Positions 30,896 to 39,365 are shown, counted from the stretch's first letter. The stretch is DNA of 64,000 bases from Pseudomonas jinjuensis (GCF_900103845.1 NZ_FNIJ01000025.1:1-64000), one strand, 5' to 3'. Translations and numbers: made by a program. The notes: generated from the letters alone by a model not told the origin.

Positions 30896-31405
30896 TTACT
30901 GGTGGTCCATGTTCATGTCGTGCATGTTGTGCATGTTGTGCATGTCATGGGTCTGCCCGGCGGCGGGCGCGTCCCTCTGCACGGCGATGTCGACCTTCAC
31001 GTCGCCGGCCTTCTGGAAGTGCAGCGTGAGCGGGAAGCGCTCGCCATCGGCCAGCGGCTTCTTCAGCCCCATCAGCATCAGGTGGTAGCCACCCGGGGCG
31101 AAGGCCAGGGTGCCGCCAGCCGGGATGTCCGCGCCGTCGACCTTCTGCATCTTCATCATCCCGTCCTTCTCGACGTGCTGGTGGATCTCGGTGGTGGCGG
31201 CACGCTCGGTGTCGGCGCCGAGCAGGCGGTCGGCCTCCTTGCCCTTGTTGTGCACCACGAAATAGGCCGCGCCGTTGGCCGAGTTGGCCGGCAGCAGCAG
31301 CGACCAGGGATGCTCGATATGCAGGCTCCCGGCATCGTACTCATGGGCGAACGCCACGCCCGAAAGCGACAGCAGCGCGACCAGTGAAAGCAGGGATTTA
31401 CGCAT
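30896..31405 (-). CDS. Periplasmic copper(I) chaperone PCuAC with His/Met-rich tail
   Basis: A signal peptide (1-20, GVAFA) is followed by a PCuAC cupredoxin-like domain with the full copper motif H-x10-M-x21-H-x-M: His75, Met86, His108 and Met110 (EIHQHVEKDGMMKM and GYHLMLMG). The C-terminal tail (about 152-169, HDMHNMHNMHDMNMDH) adds a second flexible copper site. It delivers copper, typically to cytochrome oxidase CuA or across the periplasm. It lies downstream of a PepSY membrane protein and near a DUF2946 gene, a grouping seen with copper import loci. Confidence 0.92.
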   Translation of the reverse strand: MRKSLLSLVALLSLSGVAFAHEYDAGSLHIEHPWSLLLPANSANGAAYFVVHNKGKEADRLLGADTERAATTEIHQHVEKDGMMKMQKVDGADIPAGGTLAFAPGGYHLMLMGLKKPLADGERFPLTLHFQKAGDVKVDIAVQRDAPAAGQTHDMHNMHNMHDMNMDHQ

Positions 31406-31501
31406 GGTGAAAACTCCTTGTGGATAACTTCGATGCCCACTGAACGGGCGAATTGATGCGCCGGCGCAACCGCGCCGGCGACGAACGGAAAACCACGGGC
31501 C

Positions 31502-32869
31502 TCAACCCAGCGCCGGGCGGCTGCGCACGAAACGCGACAGCACCAGCCAGTCGAACCCCCAGACCAGCAGCAGCGACAGGCCGACCAGCGGGAAGGCGAT
31601 GCCCAGGGCGATGACGATGACCACGCCGCCCTTCCACACCGGCAGCGCGTGCGGCAGCGGCGGAACGCCGATGCGTCCCTTCGGCCGGCGCTTCCACCAG
31701 ATCACGATGCCGCTGGCGGCGCTGAACATGATCATCAGGCACACCGCGAGCATCAGCAGCTGGTTGGCCAGGCCGAACATCTTGCCCTCATGCAGCGAGA
31801 CGCCCATCTCGACGCTCTTCGCCACCGCACCGTAATCCTGCCAGCGGATATCGGCGAGCACCTGGCCGCTGTACTGGTCGACATGCAGCGTGGCGTCCTG
31901 GTGCGGATCGTCGGCGAACACCGAGACGGTGTAGACGCCTTCCGCGCCCTTCGGCAGGGCGATCGCGTAGCCGGGCGCCACGCCCCGGCTCTCGGCCAGC
32001 TCGACCACCTGCTGCAGGCCGATCTGCGGATTGGCCACGCCGCCCGCCGCATGCCCCATGTGCTCGGCGTGGCCGCCGGAGGCCGGCATGGGCGTGTTCT
32101 CCACCGCCCAGGGCACCATCTGCCGGTGCGCCTCGTTCAGCTCGCCGGTCAGCGCGGTGGATTTCGGCACCTCGTTCCACATCGCCGCCGGGAAGCGGTT
32201 CCACACATCGGCGAAGCTCTTGCCCCAGTAACCGGTCCAGGTCATGCCGCTGAGCAGCATGAACAGCAGCAGCAGCGAGCCCCAGAAACCGAGCACCGCA
32301 TGCAGCTCCCGCCATAGCGGCCGGCCCCGCTGGCCCAGACGCGGCAGCAGGATTCCCCGCCCCGCCCTACCGCGCGGCCACCAGAGATAAACGCCGGACA
32401 CCACCAGGACGATGCCCCAGCCGGCGGCCAGTTCCACCAGCCGGTCGCCGACGGTGCCGATCATCAGCTCGCCGTGCAGCGCGCGGGCGATGGCCTGCAG
32501 GTTGTCCCTGGCATCCTGGCTGCCGAGCAGCTTGCCGCTGTAGGGATCGAGGTACAGGTTGACCTCGCGGCCGGCATGCACGCCGACGAACTGCGCGCTG
32601 CGGTCGGGAGCGCTGGGCGGCAGGTACTTGCTGATTTCCAGCTGCGGATAGGACGCGCGCAGGCGCTCCATCTGCTGGTCGGCACCGAGGGCCGTGGCAC
32701 CGGGCGGCACCCGCAGCAGGTCGTGGTACATCAGCTGGTCGAGCTGCGGCTTGAACAGGTAGATGATCCCGGTCAGCGCCAGCAGGATCATGAAAGGTGC
32801 GACGAACAGCCCGGCGTAGAAATGCCAGCGCCAGGCCAGGTTGTAGAAATCGAGAGGTTTCTTGTCCAT
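31502..32869 (-). CDS. PepSY-domain membrane protein (copper locus)
   Basis: A 455-residue inner-membrane protein with about four to five membrane segments: AGLFVAPFMILLALTGIIYL, GWGIVLVVSGVYLWWPRG, FWGSLLLLFMLLSGMTWTGY, LLMLAVCLMIMFSAASGIVI and VVIVIALGIAFPLVGLSLLL. Two periplasmic PepSY-type regions include YLDPYSGKLLGSQDAR and VDQYSGQVLADIRWQDYGA. A His/Met-containing loop (SGGHAEHMGHAAGG) suggests metal contact. PepSY proteins next to TonB receptors often act as metal or siderophore reductases. The ATG at 32869 follows GGAGAT; the GTG further upstream lies inside that ribosome site and is rejected. Confidence 0.87.
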   Translation of the reverse strand: MDKKPLDFYNLAWRWHFYAGLFVAPFMILLALTGIIYLFKPQLDQLMYHDLLRVPPGATALGADQQMERLRASYPQLEISKYLPPSAPDRSAQFVGVHAGREVNLYLDPYSGKLLGSQDARDNLQAIARALHGELMIGTVGDRLVELAAGWGIVLVVSGVYLWWPRGRAGRGILLPRLGQRGRPLWRELHAVLGFWGSLLLLFMLLSGMTWTGYWGKSFADVWNRFPAAMWNEVPKSTALTGELNEAHRQMVPWAVENTPMPASGGHAEHMGHAAGGVANPQIGLQQVVELAESRGVAPGYAIALPKGAEGVYTVSVFADDPHQDATLHVDQYSGQVLADIRWQDYGAVAKSVEMGVSLHEGKMFGLANQLLMLAVCLMIMFSAASGIVIWWKRRPKGRIGVPPLPHALPVWKGGVVIVIALGIAFPLVGLSLLLVWGFDWLVLSRFVRSRPALG

Positions 32870-32884
32870 TTGTCTTATCTCCAC

Positions 32885-33214
32885 TCAAGACCACTCACCG
32901 GTCCCCGTCCCGGAACCGGCATCGACCGGAAATCGCAGTCCAGCCCCCTGCATCGGTCATCCACGTTCCGTGCCTGGCGCGGCCCGTGCGCCAGGCAGGG
33001 GCGTCAGGCCCTCTCGGCGAGCCGGATGGCCCGCAATTGGGGGACAGGCTTCCCAACAGTCGGGGGGAACACCACGGCTGGCGGGTACCGACACTCCACA
33101 GCGGGGAAATGCTGGACATAGGGTTTCCATGGTCGGATCGAAGCTTCACCACCGTCGCCGGCTAGCGGGATTGCGTCAGGCGCATCGGTGCAGGCGGCGG
33201 TGTATCGCGGGTGA
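32885..33214. other. Unexplained gap in the copper locus, no recognised gene
   Basis: About 345 bp between the PepSY and DUF2946 genes. It holds a strong hairpin (GCCTGGCGC/GCGCCAGGC, 32972-32996) and a minus-strand frame with no start codon assigned that ends at TGA 33004-33006 and includes RPWKPYVQHFPAVECRYPPA. In P. aeruginosa the TonB-dependent copper receptor gene oprC lies between these two neighbours. Nothing here reads as a receptor fragment. Confidence 0.5.
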
Positions 33215-33616
33215 TCAGGCGAGCATGGCGGGCGGGGCGCGGGAGCGGGCTCCGGGGAATACCGGCGAATCGGGCACCGGCAGGCTGGCGACGAGCGGCG
33301 CGGAACGGCCGACGGCCATCGGGCAGGCCGGTTCCGGCAGCATCGGCGGGACCAGCGGCGGGCTGTGGATCAGCAGGCCGCAGTAGCCGCACTTCTCCAT
33401 GAAGCGGTCGGCGGAAAAGCCGTGCTGCGCGCTTTCATCCGGGGAATGCGTGGCGGCGCGCTGGCCATCGGAGCAGGCCATCTCCTGCATGCCGGCGAGC
33501 ATGGGCATGGCGTGCCCCGCCGACATCGACTGCGAAACCAGCGGGCCGAGATAGATCATCAGCATGGCGAAGAACGCCAGCCAGGTACCGATACCTTGTC
33601 GTTGATGACCTGTCAC
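33215..33616 (-). CDS. DUF2946-family protein (copper-associated)
   Basis: From the GTG at 33616 (AGGGA upstream) the product is 133 residues. A membrane segment IGTWLAFFAMLMIYLGPLVS is followed by a Met/His/Cys-containing region (SAGHAMPMLAGMQEMACSD and EKCGYCGLLIHSPPLVPP), the usual DUF2946 pattern found beside copper uptake genes. The start is uncertain; longer in-frame starts exist up to 33721 but give a low-quality Arg-rich extension. It is probably the first gene of the copper-related minus-strand group. Confidence 0.72.
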   Translation of the reverse strand: MTGHQRQGIGTWLAFFAMLMIYLGPLVSQSMSAGHAMPMLAGMQEMACSDGQRAATHSPDESAQHGFSADRFMEKCGYCGLLIHSPPLVPPMLPEPACPMAVGRSAPLVASLPVPDSPVFPGARSRAPPAMLA

Positions 33617-33841
33617 GAGGAGTCCCTGTGCTATCGACCGGGGCCGGGCGGCGCCGGCGGCAGTGCGGGGGCGCGATGATCGCATGGCGCCCCGCGCGGT
33701 CCGTGCGGCATGGCGCCGCACACAGATGAGTTAAGCACAAAAAGATTCGGAGAAATCAATTGCGGAAAAACTAGAAAAATGAAAATTCATGAAACGAAAA
33801 ACCAGCTCATGCGATGTTTTCTACCAATTTTTCCACAATGC

Positions 33842-33870
33842 TTGCCACCGGAAGCGCATCGCACTAGGGT
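33842..33870 (+). promoter_or_regulatory. Candidate promoter of the leuA leader
   Basis: TTGCCA, 17-base spacer, TAGGGT. Transcription from here would begin within a base or two of the leader-peptide ATG (33878), making the leader essentially leaderless; the AGGGTGG before that ATG could instead be its ribosome site with a promoter further upstream in the AT-rich 33720-33840 stretch. Confidence 0.35.
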
Positions 33871-33877
33871 GGCAGTC

Positions 33878-33955
33878 ATGAAGACTGCACACACCCTCAT
33901 TCTGCTTCGCCAACACGCCTGCCTGCGCCTGGTCAGCCCACGACTGCGTGGCTGA
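33878..33955 (+). CDS. leuA leader peptide
   Basis: A 25-codon frame (ATG 33878 to TGA 33953-33955) with six leucine codons at positions 7, 9, 10, 16, 18 and 23; the cluster CTC ATT CTG CTT lies early in the peptide ([17 protein letters not shown]). Its last seven codons lie inside an antiterminator hairpin, and its stop codon forms part of the terminator's 5' arm. This is the layout expected for ribosome-mediated leucine attenuation. It lies about 80 bases before leuA in the same direction. Confidence 0.82.
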   Translation: MKTAHTLILLRQHACLRLVSPRLRG

Positions 33956-33983
33956 ATCCACACTCGCCGTTTCAGCCTTTATT
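33933..33983 (+). promoter_or_regulatory. leuA attenuator: mutually exclusive antiterminator and terminator
   Basis: Antiterminator: TCAGCC(C)AC at 33933-33941 pairs with GTGGCTGA at 33948-33955 around a GACTGC loop. Terminator: GGCTGAA at 33950-33956 pairs with TTCAGCC at 33971-33977, followed by TTTATT. GGCTGA is used by both, so only one can form. A ribosome stalled at the early leucine codons (33896-33907) leaves the antiterminator free; one that reads on disrupts it and lets the terminator form. Confidence 0.8.
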
Positions 33984-34035
33984 ACAGTCATTGCGCGCAG
34001 GCCACCTGGCCCCGGAAACAAAAGGATTCCCGTTC

Positions 34036-35706
34036 ATGAGCATGTTGAAAGACCCGTCCCAGAAATACCGCGCCTTCCCCGCGATCAACCTGCCTGACCG
34101 TACCTGGCCGTCGAAGACCATCACCGAAGTGCCGATCTGGTGCAGCTCCGACCTGCGCGACGGCAACCAGTCGCTGATCGAGCCGATGGACCCGGCGAAG
34201 AAGCTGCGCTTCTTCGAAACCCTGGTGAAAGTGGGCCTGAAAGAGATCGAGGTGGCCTTCCCGTCCGCTTCGCAGACCGATTTCGACTTCGTCCGCGACC
34301 TGATCGAGAACAACCGAATTCCGGATGACGTGACCATCCAGGTGCTGACCCAGGCCCGCGAAGACCTGATCACCCGTACCTTCGAAGCCGTGCGCGGCGC
34401 GAAGAAGGTCATCGTGCACGTCTACAACGCCACCGCCCCGTCGTTCCGCCGCATCGTCTTCAACCAGGACAAGCAGGGCGTGATCGACATCGCGGTGAAC
34501 GCCGCCACCCTGATCAGGAAGCTGGCCGCCGAGCAGCCGGAAACCGACTGGACCTTCCAGTATTCGCCGGAGATCTTCACCTCCACCGAGCTGGAATTCG
34601 CCGTGCAGGTCTGCGACGCCGTGATCGACGTATGGCAGCCGACCCCGGAGAAGAAGATCATCCTCAACCTGCCGGCCACCGTGGAAGTCTCCACGCCGAA
34701 CATCTACGCCGACCAGATCGAGTGGTTCGGCCGCCATGTCAGCCGCCGCGACAGCGTGATCATCAGCCTGCACACCCATAACGACCGTGGCACCGGCGTG
34801 GCCGCCACCGAGCTGGGCCTGATGGCCGGCGCCGACCGCGTGGAAGGCTGCCTGTTCGGCAACGGCGAGCGCACCGGCAACGTCGACCTGGTGACCCTGG
34901 CTCTGAACATGTACACCCAGGGCCTGCACCCGCAGCTGGACTTCTCCGACATCGACGCGGTGCGCAAGGTGGTCGAGGAGTGCAACCAGTTGCCGGTTCA
35001 CCCGCGTCATCCGTACGTCGGCGACCTGGTCCACACCGCGTTCTCCGGCTCCCACCAGGACGCCATCCGCAAGGGCTTCGCCCAGCAGAAATCGGACGCC
35101 ATCTGGGAAGTGCCGTACCTGCCGATCGACCCGGCGGACATCGGCCGCAGCTACGAGGCGGTGATCCGCGTGAACAGCCAGTCCGGCAAGGGTGGCATCA
35201 CCTTCCTGCTGGAACAGGAATACGGCATCAGCCTGCCGCGCCGCATGCAGATCGAGTTCAGCCAGGTGGTCCAGGCGGAAACCGACCGTCTCGGCCTGGA
35301 GATGAGCGCCCAGCAGATCTACGGCCTGCTGGAGAACGAGTACCTGAAGGCCACCGCGCCCTTCGCCCTGAAGGGCCATCGCCTGCAGGAAGAGAACAAC
35401 GTCTGCACCGTCGACATCGAAGTCGCCGCCAAGGGCGAAACCCAGCACTGGCGCGGCAAGGGCAACGGCCCGCTGGAAGCGCTGGTGGCCTCGCTGCCGG
35501 TATCCGTGGAGATCATGGACTACAACGAGCACGCCATCGGCTCCGGCACCAACGCCAGGGCGGCGGCCTACATCGAGCTGCGCGTCGAGGGCGGCCGTTC
35601 GCTGTACGGCATCGGCATCGACGAGAACATCACCACCGCCAGCTTCCGCGCCCTGTTCAGCGCGCTGAACCGCGCGGTCAACCTCGCCCAGGCGAAAGCC
35701 GCCTGA
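34036..35706 (+). CDS. leuA: 2-isopropylmalate synthase
   Basis: Condenses acetyl-CoA with 2-oxoisovalerate, the first committed step of leucine synthesis. The ATG at 34036 gives 556 residues of the long LeuA2 type, starting [20 protein letters not shown]. The DRE-TIM barrel has [15 protein letters not shown] and the metal site [20 protein letters not shown]. The C-terminal regulatory domain ends at [18 protein letters not shown] and mediates leucine feedback inhibition. It is preceded by a leader-peptide attenuator and followed by a terminator. Confidence 0.98.
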   Translation: MSMLKDPSQKYRAFPAINLPDRTWPSKTITEVPIWCSSDLRDGNQSLIEPMDPAKKLRFFETLVKVGLKEIEVAFPSASQTDFDFVRDLIENNRIPDDVTIQVLTQAREDLITRTFEAVRGAKKVIVHVYNATAPSFRRIVFNQDKQGVIDIAVNAATLIRKLAAEQPETDWTFQYSPEIFTSTELEFAVQVCDAVIDVWQPTPEKKIILNLPATVEVSTPNIYADQIEWFGRHVSRRDSVIISLHTHNDRGTGVAATELGLMAGADRVEGCLFGNGERTGNVDLVTLALNMYTQGLHPQLDFSDIDAVRKVVEECNQLPVHPRHPYVGDLVHTAFSGSHQDAIRKGFAQQKSDAIWEVPYLPIDPADIGRSYEAVIRVNSQSGKGGITFLLEQEYGISLPRRMQIEFSQVVQAETDRLGLEMSAQQIYGLLENEYLKATAPFALKGHRLQEENNVCTVDIEVAAKGETQHWRGKGNGPLEALVASLPVSVEIMDYNEHAIGSGTNARAAAYIELRVEGGRSLYGIGIDENITTASFRALFSALNRAVNLAQAKAA

Positions 35707-35724
35707 GCCTGGTGCGGCATTGAA

Positions 35725-35755
35725 AAGGGGCCTTCTGGCCCCTTCTTCTTTTTAT
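35725..35755 (+). terminator. Intrinsic terminator after leuA
   Basis: AGGGGCC-TTCT-GGCCCCT followed by TCTTCTTTTTATT, starting 19 bases after the leuA stop codon. It lies between two convergent genes. Confidence 0.85.
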
Positions 35756-36093
35756 TCGTCGTCGCCGCTGGCGGATATCGCGCCGAGGCAGCGCAGGCGG
35801 TGTTCCTTCTCCCCGGACTTCAGCGTCCAGGTGTCCTCGCCTTCGGCATACGCCGCCTCCATCACCTCGTTGTAGGTGAAACTCCACACGCGCCGGTCGC
35901 GGCCGTCCATCAGCTCGATGCGCAGGACCTCCTCCTCGCTGGCGAACGGCTGGTCGAGTTCGGCCGCCGCCTCGGCATCGTCCAGCAGCTCGTCGTTCAG
36001 CGTGAATTCGAAGGCGTGCAGGCCGTCGATTTCCAGCATGTCGGCGGTTTCCAGTTGGTCCAGCAGGTAGGTGTCGCTGTGCATGTCGGCCAT
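35752..36093 (-). CDS. Small acidic conserved protein (DUF5629-like)
   Basis: A 113-residue, strongly acidic protein with no signal peptide or membrane segment. It reads MADMHSDTYLLDQLETADML, with LHAFEFTLNDELL, RIELMDGRDRRVWSFTYNEV and a C-terminal DDE. It appears to be a Pseudomonas-restricted conserved protein found beside leuA; I assign DUF5629 only tentatively. A start a few codons later (Met4) is equally possible. Function unknown. Confidence 0.65.
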   Translation of the reverse strand: MADMHSDTYLLDQLETADMLEIDGLHAFEFTLNDELLDDAEAAAELDQPFASEEEVLRIELMDGRDRRVWSFTYNEVMEAAYAEGEDTWTLKSGEKEHRLRCLGAISASGDDE

Positions 36094-36201
36094 CCATCGG
36101 GGCGAAAAGCATGATGATACGACGACGAACCGCCGCCGGCTCCCCTCTCCCGCCCGTCTATGCTGGATGGGCTGTGCAATCCAAAGATGGGAGAAAGACA
36201 G

Positions 36202-37155
36202 GTGATCCTACGCGAGCTCGGCCAATCGGGCCTGAAGATTCCGCCGCTGGTGTTCGGTGGCAACGTGTTCGGCTGGACGGCGGACGAGGCCACGTCCTTC
36301 CGCCTGCTCGACGCGCTGCTGGACGCCGGCCTGAACTGCATCGACACCGCGGACGTCTACGCGCGCTGGCTGCCGCCGCATACCGGCGGCGAGTCGGAAA
36401 CCATCATCGGCAAGTGGCTGCGGAAGACCGGCAAGCGCGACCGGGTGATCATCGCCACCAAGGTCGGCATGGACATGGGCGGCGGCCACAAGGGGCTCTC
36501 CGCCGCCTATATCGAACAGGCCGTGGAAGCCTCGCTGAAGCGCCTGCAGACCGACCATATCGACCTCTACCAGTCGCACAGCGACGACACCCATACCGCG
36601 CTGGAGGAAACCCTGGGCGCCTACGCCCGGCTGATCGAGAAGGGCAAGGTCCGCGCCATCGGCGCCTCCAACCACGACGCGCGGCGCCTGCGCGAGGCCC
36701 ACGCCCTGTGTGAGCGCCTCAACCTGCCGAGCTACCAGAGCCTGCAGCCGAACTACAACCTCTACGACCGCGCCGACTACGAAACCCGCCTGGAACCGAC
36801 GGTGCGCGAACTCGGCATGGGCGTGATTCCCTACTACTCCCTGGCCGGCGGCTTCCTCAGCGGCAAGTACCGCGAGCAGACCGACCTGGAAAGGAGCCCG
36901 GCGCGCGCCGACAAGGTGAAGGGTTATCTGAACGACCGCGGCGTGATCATCCTCGCCGCGCTGGACGAGGTGGCGGAGCAGTACGACGTGACGCCCGCCC
37001 AGGTCGCCCTGGCCTGGCTGATCGCCCGCCCGGGCATCACCGCGCCGATCGCCAGCGCGTCGAATCTGGAGCAGTTGCCGGACCTGATCGGCGCCACGCG
37101 GCTGAAGCTGGACGAGGATTCGATCAGGCGGCTGGATTCGGCCAGCGCCTATTGA
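36202..37155 (+). CDS. Aldo/keto reductase
   Basis: NADPH-dependent oxidoreductase with the AKR TIM barrel. The GTG at 36202 is preceded by GGGAGA at good spacing and gives 317 residues starting with ILRELGQSGLKIPPLVFGGN; an ATG at 36187 lies inside that ribosome site. Catalytic tetrad: IDTADVYA (Asp and Tyr), VIIATKVGMDM (Lys) and YQSHSDD (His). The C-terminal cofactor-binding part is ARPGITAPIASASNLEQLPD. It resembles the YajO/Tas group; the physiological substrate is unknown. Confidence 0.9.
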   Translation: MILRELGQSGLKIPPLVFGGNVFGWTADEATSFRLLDALLDAGLNCIDTADVYARWLPPHTGGESETIIGKWLRKTGKRDRVIIATKVGMDMGGGHKGLSAAYIEQAVEASLKRLQTDHIDLYQSHSDDTHTALEETLGAYARLIEKGKVRAIGASNHDARRLREAHALCERLNLPSYQSLQPNYNLYDRADYETRLEPTVRELGMGVIPYYSLAGGFLSGKYREQTDLERSPARADKVKGYLNDRGVIILAALDEVAEQYDVTPAQVALAWLIARPGITAPIASASNLEQLPDLIGATRLKLDEDSIRRLDSASAY

Positions 37156-37190
37156 GGAGCGGACCGCTCCGGGTAGGGCGCATTCGTTGG

Positions 37191-37256
37191 TCGCGGGCAT
37201 GGCCCGCTCCTACAGGAACTCCAAGCTCAGGGTGTAGGAGCGGGCCATGCCCGCGA
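37191..37256. repeat. Inverted REP pair between the aldo/keto reductase and omega-amidase genes
   Basis: TCGCGGGCATGGCCCGCTCC and GGAGCGGGCCATGCCCGCGA in opposite orientation, 20 bases apart, in a convergent gap. It is the same subtype and arrangement as 21256-21315. Confidence 0.85.
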
Positions 37257-37263
37257 CCCTGGA

Positions 37264-38058
37264 TCAGGGCTTCAGCTCGAACCGATCCGCATCCAGATTC
37301 GCCGGGAAGCGCGCCCGATAGGCCGCCAGCGCCGCGGCCGACAGGCTGACATGGAACACCCCATCGCCCTCCCCCGCCTCCAGCAGCGCATCGCCCTGGA
37401 AGTCCAGCACCTGGCTGTCGCCGGAATAGGCATGGCCCTTGCCATCCTGACCCACGCGGTTCACCGCCGCGACGTAGCACAGGTTCTCGATGGCGCGGGC
37501 CGGCAGCAGGCGGTTCCAGTGCAGGCGGCGCGCCGCCGGCCAGTTGGCGGTGTAGAGCAGCAGGTCGGTGTCCTGGGCGTCGCGGCTCCACACCGGGAAG
37601 CGCAGGTCGTAGCAGACCAGCGGGCGAATCCGCCAGCCTTTCCACTCCAGCAGCACCTGATGCTCGCCCGGCGTGTAGTGCTTGTGCTCACCGGCCATGC
37701 GGAACAGGTGGCGCTTGTCGTAGTGCAGGATTTCGCCGTCCGGGCGCGCCCACAGCAGGCGGTTGCGGTGGCTGCCGTCGGCGGCGCGGACGATCACGCT
37801 GCCGGTGACCACCGCGTCCAGTCGCGCCGCCTGCTCGCGCAGCCAGGCGTAGGTGGCGCCCTCCTCCGGCTCGCAGAGGCTCTCCGAATCCATGGAGAAG
37901 CCGGTGGTGAACATCTCCGGCAGGATCACCAGGTCCGCACCGCGCGCCTGCTCCAGCAGTCCGGCGAAGCGCGCGCGGTTGGCCTCGGCGTCATGCCAGG
38001 CCAGGGTGGTCTGCACCAGGGCGAGCTTGAGGTCAGGCAACTGGCTCAGATCGCGCAT
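37264..38058 (-). CDS. Nitrilase-family omega-amidase (YafV-like)
   Basis: A 264-residue carbon-nitrogen hydrolase with the Glu-Lys-Cys triad complete: Glu48 (LPEMFTTGF), Lys115 (YDKRHLFRMAGEH) and Cys149 (LVCYDLRFPVW). It likely hydrolyses 2-oxoglutaramate or 2-oxosuccinamate made by glutamine or asparagine transamination. It overlaps the upstream aminotransferase gene by 13 bp, so the two are co-translated. That pairing with a YbdL-type methionine/glutamine aminotransferase supports the omega-amidase call, a link known for the methionine salvage and glutamine-transaminase cycle. Confidence 0.9.
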   Translation of the reverse strand: MRDLSQLPDLKLALVQTTLAWHDAEANRARFAGLLEQARGADLVILPEMFTTGFSMDSESLCEPEEGATYAWLREQAARLDAVVTGSVIVRAADGSHRNRLLWARPDGEILHYDKRHLFRMAGEHKHYTPGEHQVLLEWKGWRIRPLVCYDLRFPVWSRDAQDTDLLLYTANWPAARRLHWNRLLPARAIENLCYVAAVNRVGQDGKGHAYSGDSQVLDFQGDALLEAGEGDGVFHVSLSAAALAAYRARFPANLDADRFELKP

Positions 38059-39194
38059 AGTTTTTCCGCCGCCTGACGCAGCGTCTCCTCTCGTTTGGCG
38101 AAGCAGAAGCGCACCAGGCGCATGTCGGCCGGCGCCTGCTGGTAGAACACCGAGACCGGGATCGCCGCCACGCCGTGCTCGCGGGTCAGCCATTCGGCCA
38201 TGGCCACGTCGTCGAGGTCGGGACGGATCGCCGAGTAGTCGACCAGCTGGAAGTAGGTGCCGGCGGCGCGGGTGAAGCTGAAGCGCGAACCGGCCAGCAG
38301 GTCGCAGAACAGGTCGCGCTTGGACTGGTAGAAGCCCGGCAGTTCGCGCAGGTGCTCGGGATGCGCGGCCATGAAGTCGGCCAGCGCCCACTGCAGCGGG
38401 GTGACGCCGCAGAAATTCACGTACTGGTGGATCTTGCGCAGTTCGGCGGACAGCGCCGGCGGCGCCACCACGTAGCCGGTCTTCCAGCCGGTGACGTGGT
38501 AGGTCTTGCCGAACGAGCTGACCACGAAGGCGCGCTGGTACAGCTCCTCGTGGGCCAGCACGCTGTCATGCTGCACACCGTCGTAGATCAGGTGCTCGTA
38601 GACCTCGTCGCTGATCACGTAGATCTCGCGGTCGCGGATCAGCGCAGCCAGGCGATCCAGGTCGGCGCGGTCGATCAGCGCGCCGCTGGGGTTGTGCGGG
38701 CTGTTGAGGAAGACCAGGCGGGTGCGCGGGGTGATGGCGTCGGCGAGGCGCTGCCAGTCGATGCGGAAGTCCGGCAGGTTCAGCGGCACATGCACGCAGC
38801 GGCCGCCGGCCAGTTCCACCGAGGGCTCGTAGCTGTCGTAGCAGGGATCGAGGACGATGGCCTCGTCGCCGGGGCGGATCACCGCCTGCACCGCGCAGAA
38901 GATCGCCTCGGTGGCGCCGGGGGTGATGGTCACTTCGCTGTCGGCGCTGACCTTTCGGCCGTAGAAATCGGCAACCTTGGCCGCCACCTGCTCGCGCAGC
39001 GCCGGCAGGCCGGTCATCGGCGCGTACTGGTTATGCCCCTGCATGACGTGCCGGCCGATCGCCTCGCGCAACGCGAGCGGGCCGTCGAAGTCGGGGAAAC
39101 CCTGGGACAGGTTGAGCGCACCGCACTCGGCGGCGAGCTGGGACATGCGGGTGAAGATGGTGGTGCCGACATTCGGCAACTTGCTGGCGAGCAT
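38046..39194 (-). CDS. Methionine (YbdL-like) aminotransferase
   Basis: A 382-residue class I PLP aminotransferase. It has the N-terminal signature NLSQGFPDFDGP, the substrate loop YAPMTGLPALREQVA, NSPHNPSGALID, the aspartate DEVYEHLIYDG and the PLP lysine Lys230 in SSFGKTYHVTGWKTG. YbdL-type enzymes transaminate methionine, histidine and phenylalanine with oxoacids such as KMTB. It is followed by the omega-amidase with an overlap, suggesting coupled transamination and removal of the amide product. Confidence 0.9.
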   Translation of the reverse strand: MLASKLPNVGTTIFTRMSQLAAECGALNLSQGFPDFDGPLALREAIGRHVMQGHNQYAPMTGLPALREQVAAKVADFYGRKVSADSEVTITPGATEAIFCAVQAVIRPGDEAIVLDPCYDSYEPSVELAGGRCVHVPLNLPDFRIDWQRLADAITPRTRLVFLNSPHNPSGALIDRADLDRLAALIRDREIYVISDEVYEHLIYDGVQHDSVLAHEELYQRAFVVSSFGKTYHVTGWKTGYVVAPPALSAELRKIHQYVNFCGVTPLQWALADFMAAHPEHLRELPGFYQSKRDLFCDLLAGSRFSFTRAAGTYFQLVDYSAIRPDLDDVAMAEWLTREHGVAAIPVSVFYQQAPADMRLVRFCFAKREETLRQAAEKLCAI

Positions 39195-39245
39195 ACGGCG
39201 CTCCTGCTGACTGACGCGAGCAGCGAGGATAGCCGATCCCTTGTC

Positions 39246-39360
39246 AAAAGCCGATCAAGAGCGCTGGAGGCTTGAGGCTGGACGAAGTATCGAGCGCCGG
39301 AGAATTCCTGCTCGTCCAGCTTTCCAGCCTCCAGCGCTCTTTTCGGCTTTTCGGCTTTTC
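39246..39360. repeat. GGAGGCT-type intergenic inverted repeat, copy C (upstream of YbdL gene, downstream of der)
   Basis: AAAAGCCGATCAAGAGCGCT followed by GGAGGCTTGAGGCTGGACG on the left faces CGTCCAGCTTTCCAGCCTCC and AGCGCTCTTTTCGGCTTTTC on the right. This is the longest copy, a near-palindrome with arms of about 40 bases around a unique 25-base centre. Its outer arms (AAAAGCCGAT / TCGGCTTTT) with terminal T run could also terminate der transcription. Confidence 0.78.
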
Positions 39361-39365
39361 GCTTT

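Noticed and set aside
32940-33150. Cobalamin-riboswitch-like fragments (GGCCCGCAATTGGG, TACCGACACTCC, TTGGGAAGCC) in the copper-locus gap.
   Set aside because: The pieces are split between strands and out of order, and the conserved B12 box (AGYCMGGAGACCTGCC-like) is missing on both strands.
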